Below, piece by piece: positions 9,401-17,066 of a DNA stretch of 31,199 nt (its first letter is position 1; each line of letters starts with the position of its first letter). The stretch comes from Chrysochromulina tobinii. Lineage: Eukaryota > Haptophyta > Prymnesiales > Chrysochromulinaceae. A program made the translations under genes and the position numbers. The stretch spans positions 1 to 31,199 of the forward strand of contig JWZX01003136.1 in assembly GCA_001275005.1 (NCBI GenBank), written 5' to 3'. Below the pieces are notes generated by a model, which was given only the letters and a program-made list of their open reading frames with translations, ran no database searches and was not told the DNA's origin.

Positions 9401-10567
9401 GGCGTCCTGCGCGGCGGCATCGTTCGACGAGGGACCCTCGAAGGGACCTTCGAGCGGCACGAGCAGCGAACCGAGCTTCTCTCCACCCAGCGGACCAATC
9501 TTATTCTGCGCAACGTCGAGCGTTCGCAGTGGAGCATACCCGTGAAGGGCCTCGACGAGGTAGGACACGCCAGCGTCGCCAAGCTCGCAGGAGGCGAGGC
9601 CCAGGCTCTCGACGCACGGGAGTGCGCGGCGAGGGCGCAGCTCGAGGCCAATCAGCGCCGCGCCGCTGGCACGCACAGGGCTGTGCGACAGGTCGAGCAC
9701 ACGCAGCTGCGCCGATGCTTGCCGGAGCGTCCGAAGAAGCGTGGGCATAAAGAAGCTAGACGCGGGCATCGTCGGGTGCGACACCCCCAATGAACGAAGG
9801 GGGCAGCAGGCTGCGGCAGCAGGGGTGCACTCGCGCATGGCGCTCCCCCGTGGCCTGGACTGGCACACGAGATCTCGGCACACGAGATCCAAAATCGCGA
9901 GGCTCTCCCGGTCGAGGCTCTCACGCTCGGACGCAGGTATGCCTACGCTTTTGATCCCGAGCTGCAGGTAGCGCACACCGAGCGAGGCGCCGCGCCGCCG
10001 CACGAGCGCCGCCGCAGGCCGGTGCTCCACAGTGAAAGCACTCAGCGGTGATGGAAGCCAACCATCGAGCGCCATGAGCGCCAGGTCGAGGGCGCGCTGC
10101 TCGGCGCGCTGCTGCTCAGGCCGGCACGCACTCGCGTCGTGCGATAAGCTGTAGATCTCGTGTGCGTCGTGCTCCAAGTAGAAGGTGCGCCAAGCCGCTT
10201 CGCTTGAGCTTGATGAAGGTGGCGACGGCAGAAATGGGGTATGAGGAGAGGAGACGTACGATGGATGCATCTGCTCGGGCTGGATAGAGGGAATGCAGAC
10301 CCACGGTGGCATGGTGATCGGCGCGGGCATGCCGGCCGCTCGAGTTAGCCGCCCGAGTGGGCCAGCAAATGCACAAGGCCACCGATGCTCGCAGGCTTTG
10401 CGCCACAGGCGTTCGGAGCGCACCAGCCGAGCCCAAACGCTGCTCGCGGCGCACGCGACAGCCAGCTCCGCACCGCGCAAGCGTCGCAGGATGCAAAGGC
10501 TGATCTCGCTCGGAAGGATCTGGTCGATCCCAATGACCTCGACGCTGCATTGCGACGGGGCGCTCAT
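6473..10567 (-). CDS. F-box - leucine-rich repeat - cyclin fusion protein
   Basis: A 1364-residue protein. Residues 16-62 form an F-box (ILPSEISLCILRRL, then SSVWARLVRSERLWRKACEHRW), with WRTFYLEHDAHE near 126-137. A first RNase-inhibitor-type LRR block follows (about 285-380: LRVLDLSHSPV, LRTLDVAQNKIG). Then come an acidic Glu/Asp/Gly linker, a second LRR block (about 560-800: LRSLDLSYNFI, LTSVDLGYNGLG), and a Gly/Ser tract. A cyclin module occupies about 1105-1340. Its MRHILVDWLYELYDELELS starts at 1119, with VDRFLSTQHV and ALQLVGAVSLMLAS after it, and the second cyclin fold contains RLIAACALYLAVKN. Cyclin F also joins F-box and cyclin and is an SCF substrate receptor, so a role in ubiquitin-dependent cell-cycle control is the likely inference. 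The start could also be the ATG at 10621; upstream of it only non-ATG codons are open. Confidence 0.85.
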   Translation of the reverse strand: MSAPSQCSVEVIGIDQILPSEISLCILRRLRGAELAVACAASSVWARLVRSERLWRKACEHRWPCAFAGPLGRLTRAAGMPAPITMPPWVCIPSIQPEQMHPSYVSSPHTPFLPSPPSSSSSEAAWRTFYLEHDAHEIYSLSHDASACRPEQQRAEQRALDLALMALDGWLPSPLSAFTVEHRPAAALVRRRGASLGVRYLQLGIKSVGIPASERESLDRESLAILDLVCRDLVCQSRPRGSAMRECTPAAAACCPLRSLGVSHPTMPASSFFMPTLLRTLRQASAQLRVLDLSHSPVRASGAALIGLELRPRRALPCVESLGLASCELGDAGVSYLVEALHGYAPLRTLDVAQNKIGPLGGEKLGSLLVPLEGPFEGPSSNDAAAQDAVMGDDVDEDEEDEEDGEDGENGGENDEKTPAGVNGVSSAGVNDEETPAGGVSAAVSASTPSAASLAGDGVSAAVSTMQSADVMEALTAALMPPLMPMTAPTLPAEAMEVDSSMAGAFLATPADQWPIPTEMPTEIPTESSHRPAPTPAPTPRLRVPRRRGVGTRLAVLEVSFNPLGEEGLTPLAEGALVSNTLRCLGCRYINRDPHAADGRLEAFPLTPLLAAGSLRSLDLSYNFIAASLSSSVDDLREAIAGNMSLRSLSLRRCCIGGWRRARAIARGLGRNASLTSVDLGYNGLGAAAQPAQPAESAQHFEAVAASWLGGGAATWVGRVPAPGTAGRPPLPRLSLAVDALCEALRENRTLRFLGLAHNLLGDLGALAVVGTALVSPSLTAIDLRSNGISRAALTKITQALAPSRVLWQPAAPLHPPPAGAPPHPAWMCPFPENIVDAHDRAGSAPTHAAPSALTSDLEDATVGSGASGASAIEERRRSLVFVDLRNNALTEMLRAAVDTADDANGLLPCPPESGGTGGGGSSSSSGGSGGSSSSGDGGAGAGATSSVPRPGAPIPGPSSGPELATVPSASATALASKMTPRPAPLPSVTWSAREIHAAVHVDDGDDETDETAERVSVARGGGAADLGLPDVGANAIAMDVSLGPFHASPQPDARFRREFWASGNEGPPALSAITSALAALPASSHTLWPLEAGLGRRQHARRACPHYMGRQEELNPGMRHILVDWLYELYDELELSTEVLLQGTYHVDRFLSTQHVPRDALQLVGAVSLMLASNHFCKLPHQDGDPPMREHSLNHADDVVYWTDGTYTVEQVVEMEARVLFGFEVGEWESPLHFLTLACASATLPDVTISLAVELLVVCAKEYTLLRVHPRLIAACALYLAVKNTRTSTMAVKSTMLAGAPPTQEIAWTSELASRCGYPTAVIKEHISREFCMLDGKELRCRSCASGRTVRDRPIHILLFTHG

Positions 10568-10634
10568 CGCCGGAGCGAGACGTGTCTGTGAATTAAACCA
10601 AGGCTGTGAACATGGCCACATTTTCTCACCCCTA

Positions 10635-10661
10635 CACCGGCACCGTAACGTTACGCCGGTG
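10635..10661. promoter_or_regulatory. nested palindrome in the gap before the F-box-LRR-cyclin gene
   Basis: A perfect 12-bp palindrome (CGTAACGTTACG, 10644-10655) is flanked by CACCGG (10635-10640) and its complement CCGGTG (10656-10661). It lies in the 91-bp gap between the GNAT stop codon and the ATG at 10621. The centre holds two back-to-back AACG/TAACG cores, the type of sequence bound by Myb-class factors. A promoter role is inference; it could instead form a hairpin in the 3' UTR of the GNAT transcript. Confidence 0.35.
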
Positions 10662-10712
10662 CCCCGGTACCAAACTGTCTTGAAATTCTGGCCCACCCCA
10701 AGCCACGTGCGC

Positions 10713-11945
10713 TCAATCGTCCAGATACGCTGCGTAGCACGCCTCTCCGCCGGCCGCCTCCGCAAAGCCGCACTTCAGGTAAAAGGGTGCGTTCGCTTCA
10801 GAGCAGTTGAGCACCGCACTCGCGCAGCCAGCTTCCTCGCAGATCTCGATCACGGCACGGAGGAGCGCGCGGCCGAGCCCGGTGCCACGCTCGCGCTCGT
10901 CGACGACGACATCCTCGATAAGGGCCACCGGACGGCCGCCACTGCAACCATCCCAAGTGCTGAGCACATCCTCCTCGAGAATGATCGTGGCACATCCGCA
11001 CAGTGGCGTGCGCACCTCCTCCCCCACATCGTGTCGGTCGTGTGGGAGACGGCCACACGAGGGAGTCGACAGCGCTGTGCACGGGCCCTCGACCACATAC
11101 GTGACGTGCTTGCTGCCTGTGTCTTGCTGCCGAGCCAGCTGCCGTCGGAAGACTTCAGCGCTGATGGTTGGCGCGCAGCTCAACTGACTCAACAGGTGCA
11201 CGTATGCGTCGGCGCCGTCGGTCTCTTCGAGCGGCCGCACTATGTACCCTGCTATGGCCAGCGCGTGCGGAGTGCGAGGTACGCGGCACGCTGCCATCAT
11301 CTTTTCAGAACGACTGTCCAGCGGCGCCACCATCGTCAGCTCTTTGCGCACAAAGCCCAAGCTGTCCAGGAGAGGCACGAGCGTGGGTGGAGCGTTCACG
11401 ATCACCTTGTAGCATTCGTTCTCACGAGCGATGCGCAACAGGTCCGTTATCAACGTAGCATTGCCAAAAGCAGGAAGCAACGCTCGCATGTGGCCAGCTG
11501 CCCTGCCCCCACGTGCGCACTTGTGCTCAAGGAGCAGGCTTGCCGCCGCGAGGATGCCACCGTGCGAGTCAGATAGCACGAGAATTCGCTGGCAGGAAGA
11601 TAGTGAGCGCAGCCGAATTTCAAACGAGCTGTCGGCTTTGCACCCCGTGCCGTGCCGTAGTGCTACACCATCATCTGCGACAGCATCACGCACGCAAAGC
11701 AGACTTTTGCTTTTCATGAAAAGGCTCCTCTGCATGAAGGTACCCGCCCGATGCAAAACAGAGAACCAAGAATTGCATAGCATAAGCACCCAGATGGAGA
11801 CTAGTATCAGGACAAAGGTAACCACATGGCGAGCCTGCTGCGCTGCGTCGGTGCCAACGAGTTGCATCGCCGACACGACTTTTGGCCAGTTATAGTTGAA
11901 GCCTTGAAGGTGTGCGACCACCGCGGCCTTGAGCCGTATGTACAT
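10713..11945 (-). CDS. membrane-anchored tandem GNAT protein; second domain glucosamine-6-phosphate N-acetyltransferase-like
   Basis: A 410-residue protein. Residues 41-57 (VVTFVLILVSIWVLMLC) form one transmembrane segment. Residues 118-205 resemble the central and C-terminal part of a GNA1-type GNAT (ASLLLEHKC, GRAAGHM, NECYKVIVNA, LLDSLGFVRKELTM). The acetyl-CoA loop expected after GHM is missing, so this copy is probably inactive. Residues 233-409 form a complete GNA1-like domain (LLSQLSCAPTISAEVF, ATIILEEDVLS, ALIEDVVVDERERGTGLGRA, NAPFYLKCGF), with the CoA loop RERGTGLG at 351-358. GNA1 acetylates glucosamine-6-phosphate on the route to UDP-GlcNAc, and membrane association is known for some plant forms. 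The start is a true ATG lying inside a TACATGTA palindrome. Only about 90-145 bp separate the stop from the next gene on the same strand. Confidence 0.8.
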   Translation of the reverse strand: MYIRLKAAVVAHLQGFNYNWPKVVSAMQLVGTDAAQQARHVVTFVLILVSIWVLMLCNSWFSVLHRAGTFMQRSLFMKSKSLLCVRDAVADDGVALRHGTGCKADSSFEIRLRSLSSCQRILVLSDSHGGILAAASLLLEHKCARGGRAAGHMRALLPAFGNATLITDLLRIARENECYKVIVNAPPTLVPLLDSLGFVRKELTMVAPLDSRSEKMMAACRVPRTPHALAIAGYIVRPLEETDGADAYVHLLSQLSCAPTISAEVFRRQLARQQDTGSKHVTYVVEGPCTALSTPSCGRLPHDRHDVGEEVRTPLCGCATIILEEDVLSTWDGCSGGRPVALIEDVVVDERERGTGLGRALLRAVIEICEEAGCASAVLNCSEANAPFYLKCGFAEAAGGEACYAAYLDD

Positions 11946-11949
11946 GTAC
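11940..11949. promoter_or_regulatory. GTACATGTAC palindrome spanning the GNAT start codon
   Basis: A perfect 10-bp palindrome whose central ATG is the start codon of the GNAT gene (minus strand, 11945-11943). It shares the TACATGTA core seen at three other non-coding sites here. A functional role is inference. Confidence 0.3.
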
Positions 11950-12142
11950 TTTCCCAGGGTTTCGTCACATAGGAACTACTTCTCGTTTCACCGGCACGCT
12001 TCGAACAACAGTCTCTAGAACATGCGCGACTCATGAGTATGAGAGGTTGTACCTGCTCCTGTTGCGCGGAGGACTGTGGGCGGGCTGTGGCTGCTGCTTA
12101 GCTGCGCGGTGCGCTGCAATGCTGCGGCTGCTGCAGCAGCTG

Positions 12143-14902
12143 CTATTGCCACGCTTGCGGTTGGTGGCGCTGCTGCTGCCATTGCTGGTGTTGCTGCCAC
12201 TCTGTCAGTGGCGGCGGCGCCGGCTGTTGCCACTCGGGTGGCACGTGTGCCAGTTGCTGCTGCTCCTGCTGCTGCTGCCAATCGTGCGGTGTTGGTTGGA
12301 GGTGATGCTGCTGTGAATGCTGCTGTGGCCATTGCTGCGGCGGCGGCTGAGGCAGCTGGTGCTGGAGCTGGAGCTGGTGCTGGTGATGAAGCAGATCAGA
12401 TCGGCGGTGCTGGTGCTGGTGCTGGTGCTGCAGGTGCTCCTGCACCTGCTCCTGCTCCTGCACCTGCTCCTCCTCCTGCTCCTGCTCCTCCTGCTGCTCC
12501 TGCTGCTGCTGCTGCTGCTGCTGGTACCACTCAGCGCCCCTATGCTGAGGAGTCGCCGCCTGGCCGGCGTGGAGCATCTCCACCCAGCGCATCCCGGGAT
12601 GCGGTGGCTGGTTTGGCTTTCCCAAGCCCGAGCCGGAGCCCGTGTGCTGCGCACCGTATGCCAAGGGCCCAGGCGGGCCGCCAACCTGCCCCCCGTACTG
12701 CCCACCGCCATGGCCTCGCGATGGATTCACCTGCATGGGAGCAAAGCTGCTCGCGTCTGCTCCGGATGCGACCCGCTGCTGCGCAGCTCGCTCCTGTGCA
12801 GCTCGCTGCTGTTGTGCAGCTCGCTGCTGCTGAGCAGCGAGCTGCTGCTGCATGAGCTGCCGCTCCTTCTGCTGCCGCTCTAGCAGCAGCCGCTGGTGCG
12901 CAGCCTCCTGCAGCTGCCGCTCTCGCGCTGCCTTCTGCGTGTACAGTATTTGCTGTGCCCTCGCGTCCGCGACGGCCGCCTGCTGTGCCCTCGCGTCGCG
13001 CACCTCGCGCCCCTCTTTGAACGTCTTGGGTAGCATCTGCATCTGGCGCATCAAAGCCACCTGCTCGGGCTCATTCGACACGTTGTGCATGATATGCTCA
13101 ACCATCGGCGCGAGTTCGGCCACCTGCGCCACCTGAGAGAGGCACCGGTAGAAAGCCTCGTTGCCAAAGATGGTCGCGTCGGGCTGGGCGGCGGACAGGT
13201 TGATGAGGCCGGCGAGCGCGCGGTAGCGGCACTCGTCGTCATTCGGGCGCGAATTGAGCTCCTGCAACAGTAGCACCACCATATTGTGCCTGATGAGCAG
13301 CCTGGCATGGTCTGTGATGTGAGTCAGGTGCTGCACGACCGTGAGCGCACGTAGCCGCATGTGCTTCGGCTTCGCGCCGCCCAGGTATTTGGGTAGGTCC
13401 TCCATGAACTGGCAGCGCATGACGTCGGTGCATGCTGGCGGGAAGAGCGACATGCTTTGCAGCAGCCCCAACCCCACCTCGAGCAGCGCATCTGACCGGC
13501 CCAGGTAGCCCGACGCAAGCTCGACTAGGCCATGCTTGTGCAGCGTCGGACGCATCGGCACATAATAGGCGCAGTTCGCGAGCGCCACGCCCGCGGCGAT
13601 CAGCAAAGGCTCGAGGTCGATCTGATGCTCGATCTCGGGCGGCTCGAGTTCGAACTGCTCCAGCTGCGTCAGGGCGCGCTTTACCAGCAGGCACAGCGGC
13701 GCGTGCGCACGCAGCTCGTGCATGGCGACGAGACCTATGGTCCCCGAGCGGCTGCTCAGCTCGCGCAGCACCACACTCGCGCGCTCGAGCTCGGGCACAC
13801 TTTCGCTCGATAGCGCCTCGATGGCGCGCATCATCGTGAGTATGAGCTTCATCTCTGCTGTCACCTCGGGTATGTGGCGTGGACGGTTGCCGCCGCTCCA
13901 GATAGGCACGTTGGCGACGTCGTAGCTGCTCAAGCTGCTGCCGCCTTTGGGGGCTGCCTTCCATTCGTTCCCGCCCGAGCTGCCGCCGCCGCCGCCGCCG
14001 CCACCAACGCCGCTCACCGGCTCGCCATCGCCGCCGTAGCCTCCGCCGTCGCCTCCGCCGTAGTCACCGTCGCCTCTGCTCGAATCGACGCGGTCGCTGC
14101 TGGGGCCTCCGCGACCACGGCCGCGGCCACGGCCGCGGCCACGGCCACCGCCACCTCGGGCCCTAGCACCACTGCTGCCCCGCTTGCTGCCGTCACCACC
14201 GTTCACGGTTGGGCTCGCGGCCACTGCCGCCGCGTCGTAAATGTCCTCTGCTACTGCTGCGGCGAGCCCGGCGTCGCCATTGTTGCCATGGCCCCCGCCG
14301 CCGCTCTGCGTGCGCTGCAACTTCTGCTTCTTGCCCGCCTTGTGCTGCTGCTGCTGCTGCTGCCTCGCTGCCGCCGCCGCCGCCGTGGCCTCAGTATCCT
14401 CTAGGGGCCCTCGGCCTTGTTGGTAGAGCTGTGCATTCATCTCCTCCTTGGTCATCGCGTTCTCGAGCACGATGGCACGGCGAGCGGCTTCGGCCACGGC
14501 CTGGCGCAGATCCTCCTTATCCGGCGGTTCGCAGTCATACCAGCTCCAGTCGTCATCGACGAGCGACACCCACTCAGCGGACTTGTCGGCAAATTGAGCT
14601 TGGATCATGAAGTCCAGCAGCTGACGGTCGAGGACCTTGGCTTCGTAGTGCGAGACTTCGCCAGTGTCTTCATCCTCTAGGTAGTCGACGCGCACGGGGA
14701 CATCGCGCAGCCAGTCCCACGCCTTCCCGCGCTCGCTGTGTGGCAGCCAATACTCGAGCGCAAAGCCCGAACGGCTGGTGGTAGTGGTGAGGATCTCGCA
14801 AAGGATGCCGCGTTTGGGGTCCGAGTCCGTGACAGCCGCAAGGTGGCCCACCTGCTTGTCTTCGAGCTGGAAGACGAGCCGCACCACGCTGTCCACGTGC
14901 AT
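12143..14902 (-). CDS. large RGG / armadillo-like / glutamine-rich protein of unknown function
   Basis: A 919-residue protein that I cannot name. Residues 1-135 have a Tudor-like look (VRVDYLEDEDTGEVSHYEAKVL, then EWVSLVDDDWSWYD). A basic low-complexity region follows, with a run of GRGRGRGRGRG and Gly/Ser/Asp-rich sequence (about 230-320). Residues 340-625 are helical with armadillo-like features (VALANCAYYVPMRPTLHKHG, LRALTVVQHLTHIT, YRALAGLINLSAAQPDATIF). A Gln/Arg/Ala coiled coil (about 640-720) and a C-terminal Gln/His/Pro-rich tail complete it. This layout suggests an RNA- or chromatin-associated scaffold, but that is inference. The first in-frame ATG is 14902; the longer open frame begins at a GTG. 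It is divergent from the ELMO gene, with 164 bp between the start codons. Confidence 0.7.
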   Translation of the reverse strand: MHVDSVVRLVFQLEDKQVGHLAAVTDSDPKRGILCEILTTTTSRSGFALEYWLPHSERGKAWDWLRDVPVRVDYLEDEDTGEVSHYEAKVLDRQLLDFMIQAQFADKSAEWVSLVDDDWSWYDCEPPDKEDLRQAVAEAARRAIVLENAMTKEEMNAQLYQQGRGPLEDTEATAAAAAARQQQQQQHKAGKKQKLQRTQSGGGGHGNNGDAGLAAAVAEDIYDAAAVAASPTVNGGDGSKRGSSGARARGGGGRGRGRGRGRGRGGPSSDRVDSSRGDGDYGGGDGGGYGGDGEPVSGVGGGGGGGGSSGGNEWKAAPKGGSSLSSYDVANVPIWSGGNRPRHIPEVTAEMKLILTMMRAIEALSSESVPELERASVVLRELSSRSGTIGLVAMHELRAHAPLCLLVKRALTQLEQFELEPPEIEHQIDLEPLLIAAGVALANCAYYVPMRPTLHKHGLVELASGYLGRSDALLEVGLGLLQSMSLFPPACTDVMRCQFMEDLPKYLGGAKPKHMRLRALTVVQHLTHITDHARLLIRHNMVVLLLQELNSRPNDDECRYRALAGLINLSAAQPDATIFGNEAFYRCLSQVAQVAELAPMVEHIMHNVSNEPEQVALMRQMQMLPKTFKEGREVRDARAQQAAVADARAQQILYTQKAARERQLQEAAHQRLLLERQQKERQLMQQQLAAQQQRAAQQQRAAQERAAQQRVASGADASSFAPMQVNPSRGHGGGQYGGQVGGPPGPLAYGAQHTGSGSGLGKPNQPPHPGMRWVEMLHAGQAATPQHRGAEWYQQQQQQQQEQQEEQEQEEEQVQEQEQVQEHLQHQHQHQHRRSDLLHHQHQLQLQHQLPQPPPQQWPQQHSQQHHLQPTPHDWQQQQEQQQLAHVPPEWQQPAPPPLTEWQQHQQWQQQRHQPQAWQ
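12500..12523 (-). repeat. pure (CTG)8 / (CAG)8 microsatellite in coding DNA
   Basis: Eight uninterrupted CTG units on the plus strand read as CAG on the coding strand and encode eight glutamines in the tail of the RGG/ARM/poly-Gln protein. Impure CTG/CTC repeats extend on both sides (about 12360-12523), so slippage-driven length variation is likely. Confidence 0.85.
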
Positions 14903-15066
14903 AGTTCCGCTAGGCCAGCACACCGCGAAGTAGGTTGGAAGAGCTCGACACGCCAGCCGCCGCTCCGCGGCAAAGTTGAAGACAATTTCAGATTACGTAC
15001 CGCCCACATTCAAGTAGCATTTTTTCAAAGGCGTCACCCCCGCCGTGGGCGTCTCCGGGGGCGCGA
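14903..15066. promoter_or_regulatory. shared divergent promoter region
   Basis: Only 164 bp separate the start codons of the RGG/ARM/poly-Gln gene (minus) and the ELMO gene (plus), so both 5' UTRs and core promoters must be packed here. A T-rich stretch (TTTTTTC near 15021) is the only AT-rich part. No TATA box is obvious. Confidence 0.5.
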
Positions 15067-16885
15067 ATGGCCAATACTGGCGCCAACTGGGCCGCTGACC
15101 CGCCCACTGTGCTGCGCGAGAAGAAGGCGGCTCTGGAGCAGGTGATCGAACTGCAGCGCGCTTTCATCGAGAGTCGTGGCGATGCCGACGCTACCGATGG
15201 CGGCGTCAGCGTGGCCGGGGCCGTCTCCATGGAGGAGGATGCCGAGGAGCTGGCATGGTACAACGAGCAAGCAGCACGGCTCGATAAGTTCAAGGCCGCT
15301 CTCAACGCTTTGCGGCCTGCAGCCCGACGAATTCCCAGTGCTCGTTCCGCAGGCATGGGCCACTCGCGCCGAGGACCGCGCCGCCGCCGCCTCGCGGGAG
15401 CTCGTGCCGTTGCTGCTCCGTGTGAACGCACGCAGCCAAATCACCTTCGTTCCCACTCCGCCGTCCTTCAGCGCGCGCCCGAGCGGCAGCGACGGCGACA
15501 TCGACGACGAAAGCGCCACCCCTGGCGGAGGCCTCTGCGTACCTCGCGTCTTTTTCATGGACAGCTTGCGGAACGTGCGCTTGGTTCAACCAACACAGGG
15601 CAACGAGTCGTCGGCCGGTTCGCTAGGCTCGGGCGGCGCCGCTGCTGCCAGTGTCGCTGCCGCTGCCGCCGCCGCCGCCGCCGCCGCCGCTGCCGCTGCC
15701 GCTGCCGCTGCTGCCGCCGCGACCGCCCCGCGCGCGCTGACCATCGACCTGGCCAGCGATCTGCCGCTCACGTGCGTGACGGCGGAGGCGACGGAGCTCG
15801 TGGAGGTTCTGGGCGCGCACCTGAAACGTTACAACACGTCGCGCGTCGCGCAGGTGCGCTCGCTGAAGCGGCTGCACGAGCTCAAGTGTACCGCGTACGA
15901 CGCGAGCGACGGCACGCACGAGCAGCTGCTCCGTCGGCTCTGGTCATGCGGATTCGGGTCGGAGCTCAAGTGCGAGCTCACGTCTGAGCGCTGGGTTCAC
16001 CTGGGCTTCCAATCAGCGGACCCAACCAAGGACCTGCGCGGTATGGGGCTGCTCGGCCTCGCCAACCTCGTCTACTTTGGCGAGCACTACGCCGACGTCT
16101 TCCAACGGCTAGTCTCGGCACAGCGGAAGAGAGACTATCCGCTGGCGTGCGCGGGCATCAACATCACGGCGCTGCTCCTCGAGCTGCTCAACATGAAGGA
16201 CGAGGGCGAGCCGCAAACGGTGCAGTCGCGCCCGCCCTTTGACGGCCAGTGGGGCTCCGACATGTTCTTCTTCTTCTGCCACATGTTCTACCGAGAGCGC
16301 GCCTTCGAGGACATGTACTGCTTCTGCCTGCGCCGTCTTGACAGGATGATGGTCGCCATGGATGCCAACTACGCGGAGTTCAACACCGTCGTCGCTGCGC
16401 TGCGGAGTCGGCTCGTCGAGGCGCTCGCGCAGCGCCCGCTCTCATTTCGGGAGTTTAAGCGGCTCATGGCCGCCGCCTCGAGCGAAAGCGAGGGCTCGGT
16501 GCATAGCTCGAGCGGGTGCGACTCGATGGCCGTCCAAGCCGGCACGCCGAGCGCTACGAGCCTCTTCGGCGGCGGCGGCGGCCTGTGGGCCACAGGCTCC
16601 TCGCGACGCAGCAGCTGCTCGGCGGCCTCCTCGGCCGACGACGGAGGGCACGAGGGCGAGCAAGGGGAGCACCAGCTCGCGCGAACTATTGCCGAAGCGA
16701 TGAGTATCATCCCGCGCTCGCTCGAAAGCCTCAAGGCCCAGCTGCGGGGCACCCACGGACGCACAGTGGCGAGCGCCGAGGGCGCTCCGCGCTCCAATGT
16801 GCCAGCGCCGAGGAGCGAGCCGGCGGCAGCCGAGGCGACGGATGAGCGATGTGCGAGGCCACCGCCGCTAGTCGAGCTGACGTGA
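15067..16885 (+). CDS. ELMO-domain protein (apparent frame change near 15320)
   Basis: ELMO/CED-12 proteins act with DOCK exchange factors, or as GTPase-activating proteins for Arl-type GTPases. The ELMO domain is at about 15985-16420 (SERWVHLGFQSADPTKDLRG, MGLLGLANLVYFGEHYADVF, YPLACAGINITALLLELL). The N-terminal part reads well from the ATG at 15067 (Kozak-like GAATGG): a helical, acidic segment ending LDKFKAALNAL near 15315. Protein-like sequence then continues in the next frame (PDEFPVLVPQAWATRAEDRA) to the stop at 16885. Skipping one base near 15311-15322 joins them. No GT-AG intron of the right length and phase fits, so I see a +1 frameshift or an extra base in the assembly. A 22-Ala tract and a Ser-rich C-terminus are present. 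Confidence 0.8.
15656..15721 (+). repeat. GCC/GCT/GCG tract encoding about 22 alanines
   Basis: A 66-bp run of alanine codons, mostly GCC in the first half and alternating GCC/GCT in the second, lies within the ELMO gene upstream of its domain. The mixed codons suggest some selection on the peptide rather than only recent slippage. Confidence 0.8.
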
Positions 16886-17066
16886 TCTGTGGCTGCTCGA
16901 CAATCTCATTCTGTCTCCTACTCAGCACCTTACTCAGCACCCCTCCGCGGCCCACACCAACTCAGACACCTCACAGCTCACAACGACGACCCGGGTTCCT
17001 CAGGCTCAGTAACGCATGTGCAATCACCCAAGACAGCTGACCTAATTCACAATAGTCAACACAGCA

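Noticed and set aside
10293-11576. 427-codon open frame on the plus strand
   Set aside because: It is antisense to the GNAT gene and the start of the F-box gene, which have clear domains. The translation is Arg/His/Cys-rich with no domain, as expected of a shadow frame in GC-rich coding DNA.
12076-12855. Alanine-rich 259-codon plus-strand frame
   Set aside because: It is the complement of the CAG-rich poly-Gln tail of the minus-strand gene; CTG/GCT repeats translate as poly-Ala or poly-Leu in the other frames.
15258-15352. Short intron as explanation of the ELMO frame change
   Set aside because: Most GT-AG pairs around the shift give lengths of the wrong phase. The one with correct phase (31 nt) would remove protein-like sequence and is implausibly short.
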